A stretch of DNA of 48,109 bases from Bacteroidaceae bacterium (GTDB lineage: Bacteria > Bacteroidota > Bacteroidia > Bacteroidales > Bacteroidaceae). This document shows positions 34,493-44,000 of this stretch, in pieces (within the stretch, counting starts at the first letter, position 1; each line of letters starts with the position of its first letter). A program made the translations under genes and the position numbers. Location: positions 1-48,109 of the forward strand of contig JAFZXF010000124.1 in the NCBI GenBank assembly GCA_017616915.1, read 5' to 3'. The notes below the pieces were generated by a model. The model had not been told where the DNA came from and did no database searches. It was given only the letters and a program-made list of their open reading frames with translations.

Positions 34493-34870
34493 ATGAACAA
34501 AAACAAAGAAAACACTTTTGCACAGGTTGAGACTACGTCTCCGATGATGCGCCTGCATGCTGTTGCTTGTGAGCCCGCTCACAGACAACTGCCTGCATAC
34601 ACCTCATCCATACCTGCGGATGACAACCTGAGCAAAAGCAAAAACACCGCTTCGCTGAAAAACAATTACTCTTATTTCTCTACCTATGGAGATATGGGAA
34701 AAATGTTTTCTCGGTTTTTGCTTTGCGGAAGCTTTGGCATTCGTCAGAATGCGTTCGGTTCTCGGCACGAAGATGGCGGAAGCTATGCTTACAGCCAGAT
34801 TCGAGACGATAACAGGACGGGGGCACATAGTGCGCTAGCTTGCGCAAAGGGTTTTTATGGTTTTTGTTAG
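34493..34870 (+). repeat. Structured interspersed element, copy C
   Basis: 373-bp core (34496-34868). It is 9 bp longer than A and B because of a different central segment (TATTTCTCTACCTATGGAGA region). The outer stem is kept in 13 pairs with a 2x2 internal mismatch. GCATTC/GAATGC is kept with a changed loop (GTCA). It lies 60 bp before the Mfa2 ATG, directly ahead of the shared 25-nt motif. Confidence 0.8.
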
Positions 34871-34877
34871 AAGAAAC

Positions 34878-34902
34878 AACTAGACACAAAATAAAATTTG
34901 AA
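34878..34902 (+). promoter_or_regulatory. 25-nt motif shared by Mfa1-like and Mfa2 upstream regions, copy 2
   Basis: Exact repeat of 30855-30879, here 25 bp before the Mfa2/FimB ATG and 10 bp after element copy C. Confidence 0.55.
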
Positions 34903-34927
34903 AATTAATAGCCTAACCGCAGAAACG

Positions 34928-35929
34928 ATGAAGATAATTAAAAAGATAATGGTCAAAAGTCGATTGTCAATGCTCAATGCCCTGCTGCTTGTTTTTGCAG
35001 CAGCGATGACCTCTTGCAGCACGATTGACGATGACCTCTCCAACTGCGGTAGGGACTACTCGATCGACTACACGCTGCATCTGGTGACGAACATCGAGAC
35101 CGAGCTGAGCACGGTGCTCTACGCGGAGACCGACCAGGTGATTGCCGACGCGCTGCGCGACGAGCTGTCGCAGAACATCTTCCGCGAGTTCGCAGCGGAT
35201 GTCAACCTGGCGTTCTACGGCACCGACGACCAGCTTGAGAAGCACGAGATTGAGCAGATGAACGCCAACCAGGCAAGCTACACCATCTACCTGCCTGTGA
35301 AAGAATACACACACCTCGCGCTGGCCAACATCGCCAATGCGGGCAGCGTGAGCCTCGACGGATATGACCACGCCTCCACCTCCACACTCGTGCAGGCAAA
35401 AGGCGACACCATCGACAGCCACAGCACCGGCCTGTTCACAGCACGCCAGAAAATGGAAGTGCTCGCCGACCAGGACCAGGACTTCCTCATACCCCTCTAC
35501 ATGGCCAACAGTGCCGCAGCAATAGTGATCGACACCGCCGGCTATCGCGTGCGCGACGTGCGCACGTATATAAATAAGGTAGGCGACAGCTTCGCCCTGC
35601 GCGACAGCATCTACACCTACAACTCTAACACCGTCATCCGCATGAACGACGTGCAGCTGCCCGAGAGCACCCGCAAAGTGTGCCGCTACGGCGTCTGCTT
35701 CCCCTCCTCCGACGAGGGCGGGTGGGAGATCCGCTGCTACGTCACCCTCGAGGACGGCACCGTAACCGAAAACATCCTGACCGTCTCTACACCCCTGCAG
35801 GCCGGCCAGCTCAAGATACTCACCGTAAAACTCACCGACCAGGGCGTCATCGAAGTCACCACCACCGAGGCCAGCGTCAGCGTCACCCTCGACTGGAAAC
35901 AAGGCGGCACGTATGAGCCAACGATGTAA
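34928..35929 (+). CDS. FimB/Mfa2 family fimbrial anchor lipoprotein
   Basis: A 333-residue lipoprotein. The signal peptide ends in MTSC (Cys30), followed by STIDDDLSNCGRDYSIDYTLHLV, the hallmark start of the FimB/Mfa2 family. These proteins anchor and limit the length of type V fimbriae in the outer membrane. The start chosen is the ATG at 34928; the frame extends to a TTG at 34898. Two heptamers (GTCAATG CTCAATG, 34966-34979) are embedded in the signal peptide, encoding SMLNA. Confidence 0.85.
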   Translation: MKIIKKIMVKSRLSMLNALLLVFAAAMTSCSTIDDDLSNCGRDYSIDYTLHLVTNIETELSTVLYAETDQVIADALRDELSQNIFREFAADVNLAFYGTDDQLEKHEIEQMNANQASYTIYLPVKEYTHLALANIANAGSVSLDGYDHASTSTLVQAKGDTIDSHSTGLFTARQKMEVLADQDQDFLIPLYMANSAAAIVIDTAGYRVRDVRTYINKVGDSFALRDSIYTYNSNTVIRMNDVQLPESTRKVCRYGVCFPSSDEGGWEIRCYVTLEDGTVTENILTVSTPLQAGQLKILTVKLTDQGVIEVTTTEASVSVTLDWKQGGTYEPTM

Positions 35930-35944
35930 AAACATTGCCGCCGC

Positions 35945-36012
35945 GCCGCCGCGAAGTGATAAGGTCACTTAGAGTCGACTAAGGTCACTTAAGGTCCGAT
36001 AAGGAGCGGCGG
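35945..36012. repeat. 68-bp GCCGCC...GGCGG repeat, copy 1
   Basis: GCCGCCGC at the left and GCGGCGG at the right can pair. Between them are decamer units (AAGGTCACTT type). A copy with only two differences lies at 36753-36820, so the pair flanks the four-helix-bundle gene as direct repeats. Confidence 0.8.
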
Positions 36013-36029
36013 AAAGAATAAGAAACAAG

Positions 36030-36168
36030 AGACAATAGACAATAGACGCTAGACATTAGACGCTAAGAGACTCTATAAAAGACACTAAGAGACACTAATC
36101 GACGCTAAGAGACGCTAGAAGACCCTAATCGACACTATAAACACCCTATAACCACTCTAAGAAACCAC
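36030..36168. repeat. Decamer repeat block before the four-helix gene
   Basis: About twelve units of roughly 10 nt, variants of GACACTAAGA and GACCCTAATC, fill the gap. They match the second half of the blocks after ftsK and trxB. Confidence 0.7.
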
Positions 36169-36171
36169 CAA

Positions 36172-36732
36172 ATGGAATCACTTCTGCCACATAGGAGCGA
36201 CCCTCGGGAGCTGATCAGCTACAAGAAGTCGCGGGTTATCTACGAGATGACCTACTACTTCTGCTCCCACTTCCTGAAGAAGGGGGACCGCACCATCGAT
36301 CAGATGGTGCAGGCGGCGCGCTCTTGCAAGCAGAACATCATAGAGGGTTGCTCAGCCTCAGCCACCTCGTCGAAGACGGAGATTCACCTCCTCAGCGTGG
36401 CTAAGGCCAGCCTACAAGAACTGGTAGAAGACTACATCGACTACCTCGCCACACGCGGACACCAGCAGTGGCAGCAGGACTCCGAAGAGTGGAAGGCGAT
36501 GCGCGAACTCGGCAGGAACCACGCCGAGCCGGAGTTCTTCATGAAGCTCTGCGAGACGCGCCCGCCCGAGACCATAGCAAATATGGCCATCATCCTCATC
36601 AAGCAATGCGACTACCTGTTATACAGGCAGTTGGAGAGCCTCGGCAAAGCCTTCGCCGAGAACGGCGGCTTCTCCGAGCGCATGACCCGAATAAGACTGC
36701 AGAACCGACAAAAGATAGAAGCCCCGAGGTGA
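36172..36732 (+). CDS. Four-helix-bundle suffix-domain protein
   Basis: A 186-residue helical protein of the four-helix-bundle family related to the ribosomal intervening-sequence (S23) proteins. ISYKKSRVIYEMTYYFCSHFL and the motif AARSCKQNIIEGCSASATSSKTEIHLLSVAKASLQELVEDYIDYL are characteristic. The family binds no known partner with certainty. The gene is flanked by 68-bp direct repeats and by decamer blocks. That could mean it moved as a unit, although no transposase is present. Confidence 0.75.
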   Translation: MESLLPHRSDPRELISYKKSRVIYEMTYYFCSHFLKKGDRTIDQMVQAARSCKQNIIEGCSASATSSKTEIHLLSVAKASLQELVEDYIDYLATRGHQQWQQDSEEWKAMRELGRNHAEPEFFMKLCETRPPETIANMAIILIKQCDYLLYRQLESLGKAFAENGGFSERMTRIRLQNRQKIEAPR

Positions 36733-36752
36733 GAACACCGCACCGCGATGGG

Positions 36753-36820
36753 GCCGCCGCAAAGTGATAAGGTCGCTTAGAGTCGACTAAGGTCACTTAA
36801 GGTCCGATAAGGAGCGGCGG
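36753..36820. repeat. 68-bp GCCGCC...GGCGG repeat, copy 2
   Basis: 66 of 68 positions match copy 1 (35945-36012). It begins 20 bp after the four-helix gene stop. Confidence 0.8.
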
Positions 36821-36840
36821 AGAAACAGGAAAAAGACAAA

Positions 36841-37044
36841 AGAACAACAAAGAATAGAGACATCTGAACCCGGACTTGGCAATGTTCAATGTTCAATGTT
36901 CAATGCTCAATAATAAAAAGATCGAGACATGCGAACCCGGACTTGGCTAATACTCAATGTTCAATGTTCAATGCTCAATAATAAAAAGATCGAGACATGC
37001 GAACCCGGACTTGGCTAATGCTCAATCCTCAATGTTCAATGTTC
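36841..37044 (+). repeat. Three tandem 68-bp units containing heptamers
   Basis: Units at 36841-36908, 36909-36976 and 36977-37044 are each 68 bp. Units 2 and 3 are nearly identical; unit 1 has diverged at its 5' part. Each holds GAACCCGGACTTGGC followed by three or four TTCAATG/CTCAATG heptamers. With the flanks this fills the 328-bp gap between the four-helix gene and the next gene; no gene is visible in it. Confidence 0.85.
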
Positions 37045-37060
37045 AATAATAAAAAAGCAA

Positions 37061-37576
37061 ATGCCTGAGGATTATCAGAAGATAGAATACGAACGGCTCG
37101 CCATGGTGAGTGAACACGATGACGCGATAAAGCTGATGCGAGGGTTTATGGACAACGGTAAACCGAAGCTCGGCATCTTCTGGTATGACTATAACGATAA
37201 CGTGCTCTTCGGAGTGGAGAAAGGCGATGCCGAGCTATATGCGAACCAGGGCCGAATCGCCACGTTCCCCAAACTCCACAAGACATACTGGCAGAAACAG
37301 CACCACCGCGCTGTGGCCAAAGGCGACACCGACTCCATCTTCTACAAGGAGCACAACTACACCATGATACCGCGGGGCAGGATATTCCTGGAGAACGGGA
37401 CGTTCTATGTCAACGTCGGCTCATGGATCAACGGCGAGATCTGCGGAAACCACTGCATCGACAAAGAGAAACTCCGCGACCTCCTCATAGACGAGTTCAA
37501 CCTGCCCGAAGACTTCATCTTCCGCCTCGACTCCCACTGGGAGATCGGCCACGGATGGTCAGAGGAAATGATATAA
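37061..37576 (+). CDS. Conserved hypothetical protein
   Basis: A 171-residue cytoplasmic protein with no recognised domain. Visible features are an N-terminal segment with KLGIFWYDYNDNVLFGVEKGDAELY, then KLHKTYWQKQHHRAV, and PRGRIFLENGTFYVNVGSWI. Many aromatic and His residues suggest a compact alpha/beta protein. The start ATG follows the AATAATAAAAAAGC end of the tandem repeats, with little RBS. Codon use matches the genome average, so it is probably real. Function unknown. Confidence 0.65.
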   Translation: MPEDYQKIEYERLAMVSEHDDAIKLMRGFMDNGKPKLGIFWYDYNDNVLFGVEKGDAELYANQGRIATFPKLHKTYWQKQHHRAVAKGDTDSIFYKEHNYTMIPRGRIFLENGTFYVNVGSWINGEICGNHCIDKEKLRDLLIDEFNLPEDFIFRLDSHWEIGHGWSEEMI

Positions 37577-37581
37577 ACGTT

Positions 37582-37620
37582 AAACGTTAAACATTGAGAA
37601 TTGAGCATTGAAAATTAGGC
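37582..37620 (+). repeat. Decayed heptamer tract before element copy D
   Basis: TTAAACG, TTAAACA, TTGAGAA, TTGAGCA and TTGAAAA-type units follow the hypothetical gene, then a GGCTAAGTCC word related to the GCGAAGTCCC repeat. Confidence 0.55.
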
Positions 37621-37638
37621 TAAGTCCAGATTAGAATA

Positions 37639-38015
37639 ATGAACAAAAACAAAGAAAACACTTTTGCACAGGTTGAGACTACGTCTCCGATGATGCGTCT
37701 GCATGCTGTTGCTTGTGAGCCCGCTCACAGACAACTGCCTGCATACACCTCATCCATACCTGCGGATGACAACCTGGGCAAAAGCAAAAACACCGCTTCG
37801 CTGAAAAACAATTACCCTTATTTCTACACATATGGAGATTTGGAAAAAATGTTTTCTCGGTTTTTGCTTTGCGGAAGCTTTGGCATTCGTCAGAATGCGT
37901 TCAGTTCTCGGCATGAAGATGGCGGAAGCTATGCTTACAGCCATATTCGAGACGATAACAGAACGGGAGCACATCGTGCGCCAGCTTGCACAAAGAGTTT
38001 TTATGGTTTTTGTTA
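37639..38015 (+). repeat. Structured interspersed element, copy D
   Basis: 373-bp core (37642-38014). The outer stem has CTTTTGC/GCAAAAG and AGGTTG/CAACCT. The base after the right end differs, so the reading frame is not stopped and runs on through heptamers to 38055. This shows that the stop is not a fixed part of the element. The giant adhesin starts 53 bp downstream. Confidence 0.8.
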
Positions 38016-38027
38016 TAAAAATAATGC

Positions 38028-38056
38028 TCAATCCTCAATGTTCAATGTTCAATAAT
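38028..38056 (+). repeat. Heptamer tract before the giant adhesin
   Basis: GCTCAAT, CCTCAAT, GTTCAAT, GTTCAAT in tandem, 12 bp before the start codon. Confidence 0.8.
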
Positions 38057-38067
38057 AGACGAATGAA

Positions 38068-41000
38068 ATGAGTCTAACTACACACATACGGCGGATGGCG
38101 GCGACATTTATGATGTTGCTGGCTATGACTGTGTCTGCCGAGGGGGAGATACTGATTCGCTATGTGAAGCCGGGAGGCGCGTTTGCCAACGACGGAACGA
38201 CGTGGGCGACTGCGAAGGACAACTTGCAGAACGCGATCGATGAGCTCTATGAACTCATAAAGAACACGAACAACGAGGGCTATATCTACGTGGCGGGCAA
38301 GGACGGAGACAACGATTTCGCCACCTATGTGCCCACGCGCCGCTCCACCGACGATGCGGACGGCTCGATTTTCAACACCTCGTTCCGTGTGTATGAGGGT
38401 ATTACCATCTTTGGTGGCTTCAAGGGTGACGAAAATTATACGACTCTTGGCATTGCCGAATCGGAACTTCCGAACGTACGAATATTTGCCAATGATCTAA
38501 CTGATCAAGAGCTAACTGTGCAAGAGCTTTATTCGGCTCACGACAGAGGAGATATGACTGGTCCGAGAAGTTGGGAGTTCAAATACAAAACCATCCTCTC
38601 GGGTAACCACCACACCAACAATATTTCATTCACTTACAATGCCAAGCGCGGCGTTTACAACACCACCTTCCCGCTAAGCTCCTACCACGTGGTATGGTTC
38701 GGCACGAATGGAACTGTGGGCGAAGCGAATCCGATAGACACCTATACCTACGACAAGACGTTTACCGCTGCTCAGGGTGCAGTGAGCATAGGTGGTGTCT
38801 ACTATACACTTGACGCATCTGCCAAGACAGCGAAGGTGGTTAAAGGCTCTGCAAATTACACCGGATCGATTACCATCCCCTCTGACTCTATAACCCATAG
38901 CGGCAAGAAATACGCTGTTACCAGCATCGCGGCGGGAGCGTTCTCCGGCTGCACGGGCCTGACGTCCGTCACCATATCAGCTGCTATCAAGAGTATAGAG
39001 GAAGGAACCTTCTCCGGCTGTACGGGCCTTACTTCCGTCACTCTGCCCAATAGTGTAACGAGTATAGGGCACGCTGCATTCTACGGCTGTTCAAGCCTGA
39101 ATATCACCACCTTACCCAGTAGCGTGACGACCATAGAGAAGGCCGCTTTCTATGGTTGCACAAGCTTGCCGTCCTTTGCTTTCCCAAGCAGCCTGACGAC
39201 TATAGGGCGCTACGCTTTCGCCGGTTGCACCGGTTTGACGGCTGTCACCTTCCCCATTGGTCTGAAAACCATTGAGCGCTATGCTTTCGCCAATTGTGAG
39301 CACTTGGGTGATGACTTGACTAACAACAGCGTTGTTATGCCCAACAGCGTGAAGACTATCGGGCGCTATGCTTTCTATAATACAGCATTGGCTACCACTA
39401 CCTTCTCCAATAGTGAACCGGCAGAAGAGGGCAGTCATTACAAAGGTCTTACCCGAAAGGCAAAGATTGACGGCTGTATTATCGAAGGCGGTAATGCCAG
39501 CAGCACGAACCTCAACGGTCACGACCACACCGCTTACGGTGGCGGCGTGTATATGGTGCGCAACTCAGAGCTTGAGAACTGTATCGTCCGCAACTGTGCC
39601 GCCACTCTTCGCGGAGGCGGAATCTATATGGACGGCGGCGGCAAGGTGAACTACTGTTATATCCACACGTGTCAGTCCGCGGGCTATGGTATGCAGCAGG
39701 GCTACGGCGGCGGCGTCTGCATCGACTACGACGGCTCGCTGGAGCACAGCTACGTAATCCAGTGCGCATCGCGTATCGGCGCCGGTCTGGCCATCTGTCA
39801 CGTGCCCGGTGAGTACCCTGAGGAAACGGCCAAGATTCAAGACGCGACGTTCCTGGCAGCCTATGGTTTGGAAGAAGACAAGGAGGCCACGCCCTTTGAT
39901 CCTTATGCTAAATCCGTTGTCATTGCCAACTGCACCAGTAACGCAGAGGGCGCCGGCATCTATCTGGATGAGGGCGGAACGCTCGACCACGTCTCGGTTG
40001 TCAACAACGAATGTATCGGTCCCGACGTAATCTACTATGGTCGCCGTCATGGACGTACAGGTGGTATTTATGTGCGCGACTACGGCACCATCTACAACTC
40101 CGTAGCCTGGGGCAACAAGTGCAAATCGAATAGCGATATTCAGTTTGCGGCATACAAAAGCGATGCGAGCAGCACAATAGAAATCGACCATAGTGCATTC
40201 GCCAAAGGCGATATCGCCGACTGGTCGAGTGTTGTCCGCAAGTCTGTGATTAACCTCAACGATGCTAACGTTCCTACCGAGGACGTTAAATCTGGTAACT
40301 TCCCTATCTTCTCCCACCCCACTACCGCAGCGGGTATCATGCACGACGAAGGGGTGATAGACCAGACCGCCACTGCTGACGGTGAGCCCTATCAGGACAT
40401 CTACAACTGGCACCCGCTCTCGGTATCCAACCTTCGAGGACATGGTAAGCAGATTGTCGATGTAACCATCGCCTCTGCGAGTCAGATCCAGCACGCCAAT
40501 GCCGACCGCGACGCCGTTGGTATTAAATATGAGAGTGTGTCAACCTGCGGCGCCCTTACCAATACCTATCGTACAATTCAATATGCGCTGTTGCCGCCGT
40601 TGGAGGCAACGGAAGGTCGTATTCCTGATGTAACGACTCCTATCCCCACCATCTTCGTGGACCCCAACGTTGTAACCGTGGGAGAAAACAATGATGACGA
40701 ACATGGCACCACCGGTTACTTAGATTCAGCTCCGATGGGCTACAGTTGGACTCACCCGCTCAACAACCTGCAGGACGCCGTCTATTTCTTCCAAAACCAA
40801 TTGACAGACAATTGGATGACAGATGGTCAAAATGCCGAAGACTGTTCACTCACCTATTATCGCGTCAAGAATCCCGGCGATGCAGATTTCACTAATTACC
40901 CCCATGTGCAGATACTCGTAAAAGAAGGAACGATCAATGTAGCCGGTCGCGGTTCATATATCACGAACTATATCCGTACTGCCGCTATTCGTCCCTCTAG

Positions 41001-44000
41001 TAACATGCGTCTCTATGGCGGTTACCCAAGCTCCACCGCCGGCACTACTGTTACAGGTCGCAATCCCCGTGATTACGATAGCGATGTTACTGCAGATATT
41101 ACCGGAGGTGATTTTGATGACCACTCAGTGCATGTTTTCTCCATCGCCAATGGCCACGATGTTGTTATCGATGGTTTCCGTCTCATGGGCGGTAACGCCA
41201 ATATCGCGGCGGCACCAAGCGAGGGAAGTTCCCCGGAAGAAATAGCGGAATGGAATTTCTATCATTCATTGTCCAATGGCGGCGGTCTCGCCATCAACAA
41301 TGCTAACGAGCCTGACAATGAGCGCCGCGACATGACCAACAACATCCTGCGCAACTGCGTCATCGCCAACTGCGCCGCGCCCGAAGGAGCTGCGATTTAT
41401 GTAAACGGTGAAGCTACAAACAATCATGCTGGTGGCCGCAAGTGCAAGGCCGAGCTCACGGTGGTAAATACCGTCATTCGTAACTGTACGGCGGGCGACA
41501 CCTACGGCAATCCAAACCGCTTCGTGGCAAATAATATAACTCCAATCCTAGATCAGATTACGCTATACGGAGTTGTTACGGCTAACGGACAAGGCGCAAA
41601 GATATATGTGCGTAACAGTGATGTGGTGAACAACTGCGGTTTCCCGTTCAAGTGCGACCCGATAGAGACTATCCCTGTCCCGTACGAGCCTAACGGGATA
41701 CATGAAACACCGAATGCCGGCCATATCGAGGTCTATAACTCAGTGATTTTCAGTAACGGTCTGCGTGTTCATGCTGACCGTAGCAACATTGCGAACACCG
41801 TCTTCTGCCCGAAAGAGAGTTGGTACAACGTGACAGGAGAATACATCTACATGGGTTATGATGTGCTGTTGCCTTATAATTATGTGGGTAATGAGGGAGA
41901 AGATGAGAGCACCGATGCGAATCTGGAGACCCGCTTGAATAAAAAGCATATCTATCGTTCGTTAACTCACAATATAAGTGAGGATAATACCTCAAAAGAG
42001 TTTCGTAAGAACGATGGAAGTCAGCAGGGTACAGGAAGCGGTGTATTTGGAACAGTACGTTATCCCTACTTTGTTAACCCCAGCCGTAACGTAGGCCACT
42101 CCACCACGGACGACAGGTCTTACTACGGAGGTGTTGTCAGCTACGAGCCTCTGCCCACGAACCCTATCGTCAATGCTGCTAACACTACGATGGACACCGG
42201 CACAGGTCTCTTGGGCTCAAACAATGCCACCACAATAGGTTACGATTTGGCGTATGCCACTCGTGATTTCGGTGGCGACCCCGACATCGGTGCTATCGAG
42301 ACCCAGCGTCTCCCCAAGAAAGGGGCTGTTCTCTATGTCACTCCCGACGGCGCAGGAAAACGCGACGGCTCCTCATGGGCGAATGCCATCGCGGGAAATA
42401 CTGTTTATCAGCTCAGTACGGTTCCCGGTCCCGCTCTCGCTACTGGCGACCAAATAGATACAGAACCGACTTGCGACCGAGTCCTTGATGGTAGCGGCAA
42501 TCCCATATTAACGACCAATAGCAAATACTCTGGCGGCTTTGGAAAAGTTTGGTTTACAGATAAGAAAACCGGGGCAACATCTACTTCTACTATTACCACA
42601 ACATACACAACAGAGACTCGTACATATGTAGGTGGAGCATTGGACGGACAGACTGAAACTATTAATTATGATCCTGAAACGATTCCCGGCACCCCCGTTG
42701 TAACGGGAGGTTCAACAATTACAGGTTTTACAGCGGGGTACGATTATGACCCCCGTTACCCATACGGTGAAATCTCCGGTGCATCCCGTTCTTTCTGGAG
42801 GGCAAATCCATATCATAACGGCACCGATTGGAATGATGCATCAGGATATACCGCTTATTCTAACACTAATAGAACGGGTTTAGATGCTTTTATAAGTGAC
42901 TGCAACACGAACCGCTGGATCAACAACACCCGCGCAGAGAAATATGTGGGCGGCCTGCAGTATGCCGTGGAAAAAGCCGCGGCTTACAACGCTTTGGCTG
43001 CCAACGACCCCGAACGCGTTGCCGGAATAGATTCCGTGCAGGTATGGGTCAGCAATGGTAAATACACCGACTATAAGGGATTCGTGATGCGAGACAAGAC
43101 TACCGTTATGGGCGGCTTCCCTGCCAAGGATGGCGGCACGCCAGGCTTAAGCGAGCGCCAAGCGCTAATGTCGGATGTAATAAATATCCCTAAGTCCTTA
43201 GCTGCAACGGAAAACAATCTTAATCCCAAGGATTATGAAACCATACTGCAAATATCTGACGTAGATCCGAAAACAGATAATGAAACTCTTAACACGGATG
43301 CAGTCAAATTCTGGGACGATGACTATGAGTTTGCAGAAACGACAGACACATACACAGAACAAACAGAGAATGTTACAATAACAAAACAGTACGACTGGCG
43401 TGATCAAGAGGATGTGACAAACTATGTACGCTATCCGGATATGCTTTATTCTGCGAACACAAATGTGTTTTCAAAGCGACATAAAACAGATAAGACGGGA
43501 TCTTCTCAGGAAGGTAATGTCAATTGGGCAAGTGGAGAAAAATACGTTTACCAGTATTTTGGAGACCAGGCTGGAGGAAATAAGAGTTGGGAATTGGTAT
43601 ATGCAAACAGAGTCAACAATGTTGACTATAACAGTTTCAGATTTGATGGTTCTAAGAATGTTGTAGATGCAGCAGGAAACACGATAGGCAGTGTTCCGCG
43701 TGGTATGAGAATAAAAGGTGGTTTGGTTAAAATGAGCCTATGGCAAACCATGAAGAATGTTCCCAAAGGAAATTATAACATACAAATTGACCTGGCTGCT
43801 TTTTACCGCGATTATCCTGATGAAGAAAATACGGGAGTTACATTTTATATTATCAATAGAGATGGCCTTGTATGTGTATCGCAACCTATTTATTGTCAAG
43901 AACGTGGCAATATATTGAAGCGATACCTGTTCGAAAACGTCAATCAGCCCGAGACGGGAGATTTTACTCTACGAATAATGGCAGAACCGGGAACCAAGGT

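Noticed and set aside
34967..35968. 333-codon minus-strand frame opposite the Mfa2 gene
   Set aside because: Shadow of the Mfa2/FimB gene, whose lipobox and family motif are clear.
36841..37044. CRISPR array
   Set aside because: Units are contiguous 68-bp tandem repeats with no unique spacers.
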